DNA from: Lentzea sp. NBRC 105346
GTDB taxonomy: Bacteria; Actinomycetota; Actinomycetes; Mycobacteriales; Pseudonocardiaceae
Length of the DNA: 64,000 bases
NCBI RefSeq assembly: GCF_030269605.1
Contig: NZ_BSTQ01000001.1
Span: 1,133,154-1,197,153, forward strand
Direction: 5' to 3'
Below the pieces are notes generated by a model. It had not been told where the DNA came from and made no database searches. It saw only the letters and a list, made by a program, of their open reading frames with translations. Below are positions 1 to 9,796 of the stretch, piece after piece (positions within the stretch are counted from its first letter, which is position 1; every line of letters begins with the position of its first letter). The position numbers and the translations under genes were made by a program.

Positions 1-29
1 GCGCCGGGGGAACCAAGGGGAGAACAGAA

Positions 30-557
30 ATGCGCAAGTACATCGGGGTCTTCGCTGCCATCGCCGGCTGCACGCTCGCACTGACGAGCCCGGCCAGCGC
101 TGCGACGAACTTCTTTCGTATCAACCAGTTCGACAGCAAGCTGCCGCTCACGGCCGAGTCGGCTTCCGAAGGCGCGCGCGTCGTGCTGTCGGGGATCAAC
201 CAGTTCAACTTCCGCCAGCAGTGGAGCATCAAGACAAATGCGGGCACAGCGGCGCTGACCTACGTGTTACGGCAGAAGATCTCGTCGAACGGCCAGCTGG
301 TCGACGGCTGCCTCGACCTGCCCAGAGACGTGAACCGCGACCAGCAGCAGCCGGGTGAGGTGCTCGTCGTGCGCAAGTGCGACGGCTCGAACTCGCAGAA
401 GTGGTTGGACGTCAACACGAACTCGTCCACCGGCACTGTCAACCTGGAAAACTCGCTGAGCCTCATGAAGCTCGACGTCGTGAACAACGTGGCGGTACAG
501 AAGTTCGTGTCGTCACCCAGCCAGCGGGTCTTCAAGGTGTTCGTCACGTCGGCCTGA
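30..557 (+). CDS. Secreted beta-trefoil (ricin-type lectin-like) protein
   Basis: Small exported protein of 175 aa. The first 24 residues are a Sec signal peptide: basic MRK, a hydrophobic core and a PASAA cleavage region. The mature part carries two QxW signatures (RQQWSI and SQKWLDV) typical of ricin-type beta-trefoil folds, with one Cys pair bracketing the second repeat. It probably binds carbohydrate or a surface polymer outside the cell; no catalytic domain is attached. The ATG at 30 has a clear ribosome site (aaggggag). Its 3' end overlaps the convergent GNAT gene by 14 bp. The fold assignment is inferred from motif and length only. Confidence 0.7.
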   Translation: MRKYIGVFAAIAGCTLALTSPASAATNFFRINQFDSKLPLTAESASEGARVVLSGINQFNFRQQWSIKTNAGTAALTYVLRQKISSNGQLVDGCLDLPRDVNRDQQQPGEVLVVRKCDGSNSQKWLDVNTNSSTGTVNLENSLSLMKLDVVNNVAVQKFVSSPSQRVFKVFVTSA

Positions 558-1071
558 GCCGGGCGGCGCGCTCGTACACGATCTCCAGACCGTCCTCGTC
601 GTCCCACTGCTCACCGACCTCGGCGAACCCGTACTGCGCGGCCAGCCGGTACGACGCGACGTTGTCGGGGCTGATGGTCACCCGGACGGTACGTACGTCG
701 GGCTCTTCGCTCGCGCGGTGCAGCAACGCTTCCAGCGCCGCGCGGGCGTAGCCGCGCCGCCGGTGCGCGGGGTCGACGGCGTAACCGATCTCCACCATGC
801 CTGCCGCGTCGGGCGGCCCGTGGTAACCGGCCCTTCCGACGGCGAGCCGCCGCTCGGCGTCCCAGATGACACCGGTGACCCACGCGGCGCTCGCAGGGTC
901 CTCGTCGGCCTGCGCCGCGCGCATCCGCCACACCCCACGTGCCTCGGGCCGGGCGAGGTAGCTGGACAGCAGCACGGGACTCGCCGCGTTGGCCGCCTCC
1001 AGATCGCCGACGGCGAGCGCGTGGAAGACCGGGCCGGTCAGGTGAACGATGGTGATCACAGCAGCCACCAT
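544..1071 (-). CDS. GNAT family N-acetyltransferase
   Basis: Predicted cytosolic acetyl-CoA-dependent N-acetyltransferase of 175 aa. The acetyl-CoA pyrophosphate-binding motif is clear at residues 100-110 (VDPAHRRRGYAR), followed by a helix and the usual C-terminal NVASYRLAAQYGF segment of Rim-like GNATs. The substrate is unknown. The frame stays open to 1224, but residues before 1071 are Arg/Ser-rich and overlap the divergent methyltransferase, so I start at the ATG at 1071. The gene converges on the beta-trefoil gene with a 14-bp tail overlap. Confidence 0.8.
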   Translation of the reverse strand: MVAAVITIVHLTGPVFHALAVGDLEAANAASPVLLSSYLARPEARGVWRMRAAQADEDPASAAWVTGVIWDAERRLAVGRAGYHGPPDAAGMVEIGYAVDPAHRRRGYARAALEALLHRASEEPDVRTVRVTISPDNVASYRLAAQYGFAEVGEQWDDEDGLEIVYERAARLRPT

Positions 1072-1144
1072 ATGCAGCGCCGCAACCGGCTTTCCCGGGC
1101 ATATTCGGATGCGACGTGGACATCCGGCTGCCACTCTCGGCACC

Positions 1145-1882
1145 ATGTTCGACGACCTGGTAGCCGAAGCCGAGTCCGTGCCCACCGAAGGCTGGGACTT
1201 CTCGTGGTTCGACGGACGGGCCACTGAGGACCGTCCGTCCTGGGGCTACCAGAAGATCCTCGCCGACCGCATGGCGAAGGCCGAGTCCGCATTGGACCTC
1301 CAGACCGGCGGCGGCGAGGTGCTCGCGGGCATCCCGGTGAAACCCCGCACGCTCAAGGCGACGGAGTCGTGGCCGCCCAACCTGGAGATCGCCAAAGCCA
1401 ACCTCCCGACCGCCGAGATCGTCCTGCTGGAGAACGACGCCGACCTGCCGTTCCCGGACGAGCAGTTCGACCTGGTGAGCAGCAGGCACCCGGTGCACGT
1501 CCGCTGGGACGAGGTCCATCGGGTCCTGAAAAGGAACGGCACCTACCTCAGCCAAGACGTCGGCGCGGGCTCCGTCCGCGAGCTCACGGACTTCATGATG
1601 GGACCGCAACCCGTGCATCCGGCCCGCAGCCCGATGACGGCGGTCAGGAACGCCGAGGCCAGCAACCTCGAAGTCGTCACCATCAAGCAGGAGGCGACCA
1701 GGATGGAGTTCCACGACATCGCGGCCGTCATCGTCTTCCTGCGCAAGGTGATCTGGATCGTCCCCGGCTTCACGGTCGAGGCCTATCGCGACAAGCTCAG
1801 GGAGCTGCACGACTTCATCGAACGGCACGGCCCGTTCGTCGCGTACAGCCAGCGGTTCCTCATCGAGGCGCGGAAGCGGTGA
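1145..1882 (+). CDS. Class I SAM-dependent methyltransferase
   Basis: Methyltransferase of 245 aa. SAM-binding motif I is LDLQTGGGEVL near residues 42-52. It is followed by an acidic strand end (ENDADLPFPDEQFDLV) and a post-II motif (HRVLKRNGTYLSQDVG), which is the Methyltransf_11 layout. The substrate is not predictable. The start at 1145 is chosen because upstream residues in the same frame lack methyltransferase character and would run into the divergent GNAT. The 3' end overlaps the stop region of the large patatin gene on the other strand by 23 bp. Confidence 0.75.
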   Translation: MFDDLVAEAESVPTEGWDFSWFDGRATEDRPSWGYQKILADRMAKAESALDLQTGGGEVLAGIPVKPRTLKATESWPPNLEIAKANLPTAEIVLLENDADLPFPDEQFDLVSSRHPVHVRWDEVHRVLKRNGTYLSQDVGAGSVRELTDFMMGPQPVHPARSPMTAVRNAEASNLEVVTIKQEATRMEFHDIAAVIVFLRKVIWIVPGFTVEAYRDKLRELHDFIERHGPFVAYSQRFLIEARKR

Positions 1883-4800
1883 GCATCAACTCGATCTCGT
1901 CGGCGATTCGCCTGCCCGTGTGGCACAAGACCAGCACTTGGCGGTCCGACACGGTCTGTGGTTCCACCAGGTAACTGCACAACAGCCCGCATGCCTCGAG
2001 CCGGGCGAGCAACTTCAGGGCGTAGTCGCCGTCGGGGTAGAGGACCCGAGTCGCCTCAGCGACCAGGGTCCGCCGGATCTTGCTACGCGCCTTGACCGGC
2101 ACCAGCCACGTCGTAACCAGCAACAGGACCGCGGCCATGACGAACGCCGAGGCGGCGATACCGTGCTTCAGCCAGCCCGACCGGTCGACCTGCGACGAGA
2201 ACTCCAGCCGCGCGACGAAGATGCCGATCGCCAGATACACACCTCCGTAGACCGCGGCCCAACCGGCGACCGCCGCGGCGGGGTGTTCAGCCCGGCTCAG
2301 GATCCACGTGTCTTCCTTGGCGGACCACAACTTCAGGGTTCTCCCCTGCCACCGGGCGACGAACAACGCGGGCACGACCACGATCAGCAGCCACCACGGG
2401 TTGAACGAGATCGTCCGCAATCCGTCGTAGACGTCCGGGAGCATCCCGCCGGAAACCGCGGCCACGCCGAAGACCCCGACAACGACGATCCACACCGTCG
2501 TCAGCGGCCGGCGTCCGATCGCTTTGCCGAGACGTCCGGACGCGTCGAAAAGCAACGCCAACGGTGTCTTGCGAACCGCGGGGATGCTGCCGAGCACGAC
2601 GAGTACGATCGCCATTACGAGGATGCCGGCCAGGCTGACCGTCGCGGTGGACGCCTTCTGCGCCGTTTCGGGGTCGTCGTAGTGGTGCCGCCAACGGTCG
2701 GCGGCATAGATCCCGAGGGGGATCATCGGGCTCAGGAGCACGAGCCCGTGCAACATCGTGCCGGACCGCAGCGCCTCGTAACCGAACATCCCCAGCAGCA
2801 GCGCCGCACCTGCCGTCGCGGCCGGAGCGATGGCCCACACCGGCAGCAGCGTGAACATTGCGAGCACGAGCATCGCAACGCCGAGCGTCCCGGCCAGCAC
2901 GGCGAGACCGTTCGCGACCCGGCTGCCCTTCGTCAGGCCGATGACCATCCAGTACGGCAGCAACGCACCACCCCGGATCGCCCTGGTCACGGGCTTCACG
3001 ACGGCCAACCCGGACCGGTCGCTGTCCAGGACCGTCACGGCCGTGGCGGCCGCAGTGGCCGCCGTGCGGATCATCTGGTCGCTGCCCGCCTCGGCCTTGA
3101 GCGGCTCCCGGCCGATGCCCGCCCGGTCGAACGCCTGGAGGGCGTCGAGTCCCTTTTGGACGTTGGTGGCAAGGTCGTTGTCGAACGTGCGTGGCGTCGG
3201 CAGGTCGTCCAGCAGTTTCGCGTACTGAGTCACGAACAGCTCACCACGCGACCGTGAATTCGCACCATCGTTGGCGTCCGCGAGGATCGCGGCCCTCAGC
3301 GCCGGGAGCTCCTCGACGATGATGCGGACGTGCAGGCCCCACGCGGCCAGCTCGGCCAACGCGAGTGCGGAGGGTTCCAGGTCCTGGGCCGAGCTCGCCG
3401 CGTAGATCCTCGTCACCTCCGCCGTGGCCTTGTCGATCAACACGCGCAGTTCGGGGTCGTTGGGCGTTCCGCCGAACATCGTGCGGACCAAGCCGTCCAC
3501 CAGATCCGCGGCACTGCCCTGCGGGTTGAGCTCGTGCCGCCGCCACAACCGTTCCGGGTCGAACACGATCTTGCACAGCATCGTGGCGGCGTCCAGCCTG
3601 CCCCAGATCCAGTCGTTCACCCGCCACGATCGCTTGAGGAACCCCGAGAACCGAGCCAGTGAGGCACCGCCGGCCTTGTCGTCCGGGGTCACCGACAGCT
3701 TGGCGAACGCGTTCTTCGTCTGCAGGCTCACCTGGGCGAGCTCGACGGGCTGGTCGAGCCCCTTCGGTGCCTCGTCGCCGAGACACGTCGCGGCGATCTC
3801 CAGCGCCAGCAGCCGCGACACCCACCCGAGCTTGCCATCGAGTTTCTTCTCGGCGTCGGTCAGATCCTGAAGAAGCAGCTTGTGCCACGGCTGCAGGTCG
3901 GCCATCTTCAGCTTCGGCTCGTCCAGTCTGATCAGCACGGATCTGGCCCGCTCGACGACGTCGCCGATCCGGTTGATGTCGACATGCAGCTTGTTTCCCT
4001 CGTCAGCGTCCGGTCCCACCATTCGCTGGGCGAAGTACGTCAGCCGGTCGGTCCAGTACACCGAGTCGAGCCTCGTCGACGTGGATCCGGTGAAGCCCGC
4101 ATCCACCTGCTCGCGCAGGTTCCGGATGTTGCAGCGAGACATGTGGAGGTCCCTGCGCGCCTCCTTGATCTCCAAGTAGTCAGCATCCGACGTCACCCAG
4201 ACGAGCCGCTTGAGCAGATCCAGCGCGGCGGACGCCAACCGTTCGGCCATGGTGAACCCCCACGGCCAGCCCTGGTCGTAGACGCATGTCGGCGGCACAT
4301 CAGCAGGTACGTACGGCAACACCTTGGGGGACTTGAGGTAGGCGCGTTGTGCCTTCTCTGCGGTGAGGCGGACGCGCTCGAACGACCATCCCTCCTTGTT
4401 CGCCCCCGGAGTGTCGATCTGCTGCGTTGTGACCTCACGCGCCACGTACCGGATCATCAAGTCCTCGTAGTGGCTGCGCAGCCCCTTCGCGAGGTCGTAG
4501 ATCTCCTTGACGAAGTCCGGCCCCTGCAGGCGTTCGAGCAGGTCGTTGCGTCCGCCACGCCGCGAGGCCGCCGCCCGGTTGTGGTCCTCCACCTTGTCGA
4601 CGTACGTCCGGCCGCTCTGGCTGTAGAGGGCGGTCAGCAGGCGTCCGCCCGCGCCGACGATGGTGGGTGGTTTCTCAGTCGTGTCAGCGCGCGGCTCGTC
4701 GTTGGACACGGGTGCATGCGGGAACACGAGCAGCATGACGCGCCGCACGAGACCGTTCGCGGGCATCCGGTCGATCGCCTCGAGCGCCTCCTTCGTGGGC

Positions 4801-5609
4801 GTGTTCACCAGCACGCCGCCGTCGACGGCGAACCGCGACCGGTCGGTGCCGGCGGCGAACCAACTGGCCGCTTCGCCCATGTCGTCGTCGTCGCGCACCT
4901 GGACGAAGGAGGGCTCGAACGCGAACGGGAACGACGCCGTCGACCGCGCGGCGAGCGCGAGCCGATCGATGGTCTTCTCCAGGTCGCCGGTGAAGTCGGT
5001 GTTCTCGCCGTCTGTCCTCTTGTAGAAGTCGTCGGTCCAGCGACCGTTCGGTGGCTTGGCCCACTTGGCCGGGTCTCGCCGGAAGTTGAACACGCCCTGG
5101 TGCACGGTCTGGACGAGCGGTTGACCGAGGTCGTCGAAGGTCACCTTCGGCACACCGTTGAGCAGGGTGGTCGTGATGCGCAGGTCGATGGGCCGCTCGG
5201 AAGCGGGGCGCGGGACGAAGTCCTTGGTCAGCGCGGTGAACGCGGTGCGCAGCTTCGGCAGGAAGAACTCGTCGCCCTGCAGCAACGACATCGGTTGGCC
5301 GCTGAACGGTGGCCGCAGCAACTGTTCGAACGCACCCTGCTCCACCCACAGGTCACGCAGGCTGCTCAGGTCGGCCTTTTCGTTGACCTGGGACAGCGCG
5401 AGTGCCGCGCCGTTGATCCCACCGGCCGACGTGCCGGTGATGACATCGACCCGCGCGACGCTGCCGACTTCGTTCAGGAAGTGCTCGTACAGCCCGGCCC
5501 GGTTCGTCAGGCGGTCGAGTTCCAGGGCCACGCCGCCCATCCAGACCGCCAGGCTCACGCCGCCGTTCAGCACGACCGCGAACCGGATCTCCTCTGGCGC
5601 GACTTCCAT
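1860..5609 (-). CDS. Large patatin-like protein with C-terminal membrane domain
   Basis: Protein of 1249 aa whose N-terminal ~300 residues are a patatin-like acyl hydrolase domain. A Gly-rich oxyanion loop (residues 14-18, NGGVS) is followed by the nucleophile elbow GTSAGG and the Asp of the Ser-Asp dyad in DGGVLVNTP. The middle ~550 residues are helical without a motif I know. Residues about 880-1170 hold several hydrophobic segments that should be membrane helices. This matches the actinobacterial DUF3376-type 'patatin-like protein' architecture. It lies 39 bp downstream of the arabinosyltransferase gene on the same strand, so the two are probably co-transcribed and may share an envelope role. 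The lipid substrate is unknown. Confidence 0.85.
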   Translation of the reverse strand: MEVAPEEIRFAVVLNGGVSLAVWMGGVALELDRLTNRAGLYEHFLNEVGSVARVDVITGTSAGGINGAALALSQVNEKADLSSLRDLWVEQGAFEQLLRPPFSGQPMSLLQGDEFFLPKLRTAFTALTKDFVPRPASERPIDLRITTTLLNGVPKVTFDDLGQPLVQTVHQGVFNFRRDPAKWAKPPNGRWTDDFYKRTDGENTDFTGDLEKTIDRLALAARSTASFPFAFEPSFVQVRDDDDMGEAASWFAAGTDRSRFAVDGGVLVNTPTKEALEAIDRMPANGLVRRVMLLVFPHAPVSNDEPRADTTEKPPTIVGAGGRLLTALYSQSGRTYVDKVEDHNRAAASRRGGRNDLLERLQGPDFVKEIYDLAKGLRSHYEDLMIRYVAREVTTQQIDTPGANKEGWSFERVRLTAEKAQRAYLKSPKVLPYVPADVPPTCVYDQGWPWGFTMAERLASAALDLLKRLVWVTSDADYLEIKEARRDLHMSRCNIRNLREQVDAGFTGSTSTRLDSVYWTDRLTYFAQRMVGPDADEGNKLHVDINRIGDVVERARSVLIRLDEPKLKMADLQPWHKLLLQDLTDAEKKLDGKLGWVSRLLALEIAATCLGDEAPKGLDQPVELAQVSLQTKNAFAKLSVTPDDKAGGASLARFSGFLKRSWRVNDWIWGRLDAATMLCKIVFDPERLWRRHELNPQGSAADLVDGLVRTMFGGTPNDPELRVLIDKATAEVTRIYAASSAQDLEPSALALAELAAWGLHVRIIVEELPALRAAILADANDGANSRSRGELFVTQYAKLLDDLPTPRTFDNDLATNVQKGLDALQAFDRAGIGREPLKAEAGSDQMIRTAATAAATAVTVLDSDRSGLAVVKPVTRAIRGGALLPYWMVIGLTKGSRVANGLAVLAGTLGVAMLVLAMFTLLPVWAIAPAATAGAALLLGMFGYEALRSGTMLHGLVLLSPMIPLGIYAADRWRHHYDDPETAQKASTATVSLAGILVMAIVLVVLGSIPAVRKTPLALLFDASGRLGKAIGRRPLTTVWIVVVGVFGVAAVSGGMLPDVYDGLRTISFNPWWLLIVVVPALFVARWQGRTLKLWSAKEDTWILSRAEHPAAAVAGWAAVYGGVYLAIGIFVARLEFSSQVDRSGWLKHGIAASAFVMAAVLLLVTTWLVPVKARSKIRRTLVAEATRVLYPDGDYALKLLARLEACGLLCSYLVEPQTVSDRQVLVLCHTGRRIADEIELMLTASAPR

Positions 5610-5648
5610 GCCCCTAGATCGCCGATCAGCGGACCAGGGTTACCGCAT

Positions 5649-8600
5649 TCAGCCCAATGGCGCAACCGTCCGGATAGGCTCCGTCAATGCGTCCTGCTGG
5701 CGCTTTCGTGAGCCGAACGGACGGAACGCCGCCGCCACAACGGCCGACACGGCGAACAGCAACGCGGCCTGCACGACCGGCGAGTACGCCCACTCCTGGC
5801 CGTGCCCGAACAGCCGGCCCAAAACAGCGACACCGCCACCGACCGCCACACCGGAGAGAGCGATCACCTTGGGAGCCGGAGCCCACAGCTCGCGCGCCAA
5901 CAGGCATGCGATCAGCGCAACGATCGGCAGCATCCCGCCGAGCACCCCGAGCAGCACGATCATCACCACGACGGGCCAGCGTCCGCGAGACGGTTCCACG
6001 AACGTCACGAGACGCCGAGACCGTCGCACCGCGAGGAACACCACCAGAAGCACCGACAGGACACCGATCAGCAGGCCGAACCGGTACTGCGTGTCCGGCG
6101 TGAACGACAGCTCGACCTCACCGCCCGCGCCCTCGGGCAGGATCCACGCCTGCTGCCACCCGTCGACCCGCGTGCGCTCCAGCACGGCACCATTCAACGT
6201 GGCACGCCAGCCCTCGTTCACGTTCTCCGGCACGACGAGCAACGCCGCAGCACCAGCACCGACCTGCACCGAACGCGAAGTGCTGTCCCACGACGACACG
6301 GAGACGGTGCGATGCGTCGCGGCCGGCGCCTTGGCGTCGAGATGCTTCAGCGACACGTCCTGCACGACGAACGAGTCGGACCGGCTGGTCACCAGCACGT
6401 GATCACCGGCGGGCAACTCCAATGCCGAAGCCAGGTCGTCGTCACACAACGTCAGCTTCAGCGGCCGGTGACCGACGACGTCACCGACGGTTCCGCTCAC
6501 GGAACTGTTGATGCGCTTGCCGTCCACGTCGATCGGGGGGCCCTGGCCGCACGGCACGGTGAACTGCGTCGTCGGCGCGGTGCCGCGCAGCACGTCGTCC
6601 AGCGCGGGCACGTGCAGCTCGCCGATCTCCGCCGGGCCGCCGCCAGACCCGCTGGTCTCGCGGATGACCAGCTCCAGCTTGTCCGTCTTGACGGGGTTGA
6701 ACTTGGCCACTCCAGACGGATCGACGCGCACGACCTCGCTGCCCGCGGCCGTCCGCACCTCCAACTCGGCCGGGCGTCGTGCGCCCTTGGGCCACTCGAT
6801 GCGGAACTCGGACACCTCACGGGCGCCGCTCCACGACAGCGCCAACGACGGCCGCAGGTCCGTCACGTCCGGCACCCACGACGTGCCCGGATCACCGTCC
6901 ACAGCGGACAGTGGACCGGCCGCGACGTCACCCGCCAGCGAGGTCGACGACAGTACCGAGAAACCGTTGGGTGCCAGCGGGTTGCGGCCACCTGCCGCGG
7001 GGACTGCCGTGGCGTTCACGACGAACTTACCGTCAGCTGATGTCCGGAAGAGGCGCGTCAGGCCGTTCGTCTCCTCGCCCAGCCGCGCCAGTCCGGCGTC
7101 GCAGCGGACGAAGTCACCGGCCTTGTAGCAGGCCGAACGCGCCTGGCTGCCCCTGGTGAACGAGAACGAGGCCTTCGGCGACGACACGTCGTGCGGCACC
7201 CGCAGCGCGCGCTGCGCGGACGTGCCCGGCACGGTCAGCTCCTTGATGCCGACGTTGCCGTCCTGCCGGTCCGCGGCCACGCCGAGGATCGTCACGCGCA
7301 CTGTCGACGTCAGGCCGGACTTCACCTGGAACTTCTTCACCCCGGCGCCCGGCGGCACCTCGGTCTCGATCGACCCCGCGTCGGTCGTCAGCCGGATCCG
7401 GTTGACCGTCCACCCGACGCGCAGGTCGTCCAGCAGGTCGAGGCTGACCTCCGACACCTGCCGCGGCGTGTCCAGCTCGATCTCCAGCCACTGCCCGACC
7501 GGCCCGGTGAACGACGACGAGTGCCACGCCGATCCCGGATTCCCGTCCACGGCGGCAAAAGGCGAGTCCGCCGGGTCGATCGCGCCGGCCGCGTCCGCGT
7601 AGGCGGTGGACGTCGAGGCCCGCACCTCGCGGATGCCGCGGTACTCGGCGACGGTCTGGTGCGACACGTCCTGGAACGGCGACACGTCCAGCGCCACCCG
7701 GCCCTGCCGCGACGGTTCGTCCGCGGACATGGTCTGACTGAGGTTGTCCGCGACCCGCCCCACGTTGCGTTCCCGCCGCCGCAGACCGTCCGTGACGAGC
7801 AACTGATCGGGTTCGGAACGCGCGTCACCGGCCAGGACGGTCGGCTCGTCGGCCTTCAGAAGTCCTTGGGACAACAGGGGAAGCAGCGACTCCGGCCCGC
7901 CACTGACCGTCGGCACATCGGCGAGGTTCACCGCGGTCACGGTCGGCACCGGCGTCTTGACCTCGTAGACCTCCAGCGACTTTCCGGTCAGCTGCGCGTC
8001 GACCGAGCTCGTCAGCTTCTGGTCGCGCATCCGGACCTCGGGCCCGAACTCCGCCACCTTCTGCACACCGGGCGTCGCGAGAAGTCCCTGCCGCAGCACG
8101 GCGAGCGGCGGTGCCTCGGTCGCCGCGCGGTCGATGTCGTTGCGCAGCAACAGATAGCGATAACCGCCGCGCGCCAGGAAGTCTGCCAGCCCTGCGTTGC
8201 CGCGACCGTCGGCCAGCGCGTCCATCACGGCGTCCATGAACCGCGTGTTGCCCTCGGACCCCAGCGGCACCTGGTTGCGCACCGCCCACGGCGCCTCGGC
8301 CAGCGACTGCATCGGCTCGTCGACCGTGCGGCCCCACGTGTACTGGCCGAACCCGGTGGCGGGCAACATCAACGTGCGCGCGCGTTCGTCCTGTTTGGCC
8401 AGCCACGCGGTCGCCTCGCGCCAGTGGTCCGGAACGTCGCTCCACCCCAGCCCCGGCCGCAGCGTCAGCAGCCACGCGGGTGCCGCGATGACCGCGATGA
8501 GAATGAACGCGAACCCGATCCGAATCCGCCGCCGCCAGTACTCGGGCGCCGCGCGCAGCCCCGTCGGCCGCGACAGGTGCAGGCCGTGGATGAACCCGAG

Positions 8601-9743
8601 GATCAGGCACAGTCGAAGCACGGGCTCGAACTTGTGCACGTTGCGCAACGGCGCCAGCGGCCCGTCCAGCAGTCCGCGCACGGTCTCCGCGAGCGGGCTG
8701 TCCAGCGACCCGACGTACCCGACGGTCAGCAGTGTCAGCCCGACCAACGTCCCGAGCACCAGGAAACGACGCTCCGGCAACCCGAGCCGCGCCAGACCAA
8801 CCACACCGATCAGCGCCACGAGAGCGGTTCCCGCCATGAGCACGGGGTTGTCGACCAGCACGAACCCGTTCGGCCACCACGGTTCACCGGACAGGACGTA
8901 CGCGACCCACTGGTTCGTCCCGCGCAGTACCTGGAAGAGCGACATCGGCGCGGTCGTGTTCGCCGCGGACTCGATGTAGTCGAGGAACGGCAGGCTGTAG
9001 CGGCCGAGAAGAAGCAGAGGAAGGATCCACCACAGCGCGCAGAGGATCACGCACCCGCACCACCACACGAACAGCCGCACGTGCTGCCGGTTCCACTTGC
9101 GCGTCAGCAGCCAGATCCCAGGCAGGACGAGCGCCATCACGACCATCGCGCCGTTGACGCCGCCCATCCCCAGCACAGCCAACGCCGATAGCGCGGCCGC
9201 CCGGCGCGGCGACCCGATCTTGTCGGCCAGGACGAGCGGCAGCAGCACCCACGGCAACATCACCGCGGGCAGCATTTCCGCTGATAGCGGCCCGATTTCG
9301 GTGAGGACACGCGGCGCCAGCGCGTACGCGAGCGCCCCGACGTTGCGCGTCGGCTCGGTGCCGATTTTCAGGGCTCGCGCCAGCCGGAGCGTCCCGTAGT
9401 AGGCCAAACAGAGCAGCAGCGCACACCAGAGCCGTTGGGTAATCCACGGCGGCAGGTGCAGGATCTGGCCGATCGCGAAGAACGGCCCCATCGGGAAGAA
9501 GTAGCCGTACGCCTGGTTCTGCAGCTCGCCGGCGGTCGCTTCGGGGTTCCACAGATGCAGGGCACGCCCAAGGAACCCCAGCGGGTTGACCGCGAGGTCC
9601 AGCTTCGTGTCGAACGTCGTACGCCCAGGGCGCTGCACGAACGACAGCACGATGAGCGCGATCAGCACCCACGTCGTCGGGTTCCGGTGCCAGGTCTTGA
9701 TGAGGCGGGAAGTTACCACTGGGTAGTGCTGGAGCGGAACCAT
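5649..9743 (-). CDS. AftD-like alpha-(1->3)-arabinofuranosyltransferase
   Basis: Predicted GT-C membrane glycosyltransferase of about 1364 aa. An N-terminal multi-spanning region covers roughly residues 20-480, with an acidic catalytic loop after the first helix (TTFDTKLDLAVNP). A large extracytoplasmic part follows, containing at least two coagulation factor 5/8 C (galactose-binding-like) modules such as 'VDGNPGSAWHSS' and 'VDGDPGTSWVPD', then C-terminal membrane helices near 1240-1360. This is the DUF3367/AftD layout; AftD enzymes add arabinofuranose to cell-wall arabinan using decaprenyl-phospho-arabinose. The ATG at 9743 is preferred to an in-frame start at 9806, which would overlap the divergent methyltransferase. 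The patatin gene follows 39 bp downstream. Confidence 0.88.
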   Translation of the reverse strand: MVPLQHYPVVTSRLIKTWHRNPTTWVLIALIVLSFVQRPGRTTFDTKLDLAVNPLGFLGRALHLWNPEATAGELQNQAYGYFFPMGPFFAIGQILHLPPWITQRLWCALLLCLAYYGTLRLARALKIGTEPTRNVGALAYALAPRVLTEIGPLSAEMLPAVMLPWVLLPLVLADKIGSPRRAAALSALAVLGMGGVNGAMVVMALVLPGIWLLTRKWNRQHVRLFVWWCGCVILCALWWILPLLLLGRYSLPFLDYIESAANTTAPMSLFQVLRGTNQWVAYVLSGEPWWPNGFVLVDNPVLMAGTALVALIGVVGLARLGLPERRFLVLGTLVGLTLLTVGYVGSLDSPLAETVRGLLDGPLAPLRNVHKFEPVLRLCLILGFIHGLHLSRPTGLRAAPEYWRRRIRIGFAFILIAVIAAPAWLLTLRPGLGWSDVPDHWREATAWLAKQDERARTLMLPATGFGQYTWGRTVDEPMQSLAEAPWAVRNQVPLGSEGNTRFMDAVMDALADGRGNAGLADFLARGGYRYLLLRNDIDRAATEAPPLAVLRQGLLATPGVQKVAEFGPEVRMRDQKLTSSVDAQLTGKSLEVYEVKTPVPTVTAVNLADVPTVSGGPESLLPLLSQGLLKADEPTVLAGDARSEPDQLLVTDGLRRRERNVGRVADNLSQTMSADEPSRQGRVALDVSPFQDVSHQTVAEYRGIREVRASTSTAYADAAGAIDPADSPFAAVDGNPGSAWHSSSFTGPVGQWLEIELDTPRQVSEVSLDLLDDLRVGWTVNRIRLTTDAGSIETEVPPGAGVKKFQVKSGLTSTVRVTILGVAADRQDGNVGIKELTVPGTSAQRALRVPHDVSSPKASFSFTRGSQARSACYKAGDFVRCDAGLARLGEETNGLTRLFRTSADGKFVVNATAVPAAGGRNPLAPNGFSVLSSTSLAGDVAAGPLSAVDGDPGTSWVPDVTDLRPSLALSWSGAREVSEFRIEWPKGARRPAELEVRTAAGSEVVRVDPSGVAKFNPVKTDKLELVIRETSGSGGGPAEIGELHVPALDDVLRGTAPTTQFTVPCGQGPPIDVDGKRINSSVSGTVGDVVGHRPLKLTLCDDDLASALELPAGDHVLVTSRSDSFVVQDVSLKHLDAKAPAATHRTVSVSSWDSTSRSVQVGAGAAALLVVPENVNEGWRATLNGAVLERTRVDGWQQAWILPEGAGGEVELSFTPDTQYRFGLLIGVLSVLLVVFLAVRRSRRLVTFVEPSRGRWPVVVMIVLLGVLGGMLPIVALIACLLARELWAPAPKVIALSGVAVGGGVAVLGRLFGHGQEWAYSPVVQAALLFAVSAVVAAAFRPFGSRKRQQDALTEPIRTVAPLG

Positions 9744-9796
9744 CGCTATGGTGATGCTTCCGCGATCACTGGGGCGCAGAGACACGTGGAGCATCT

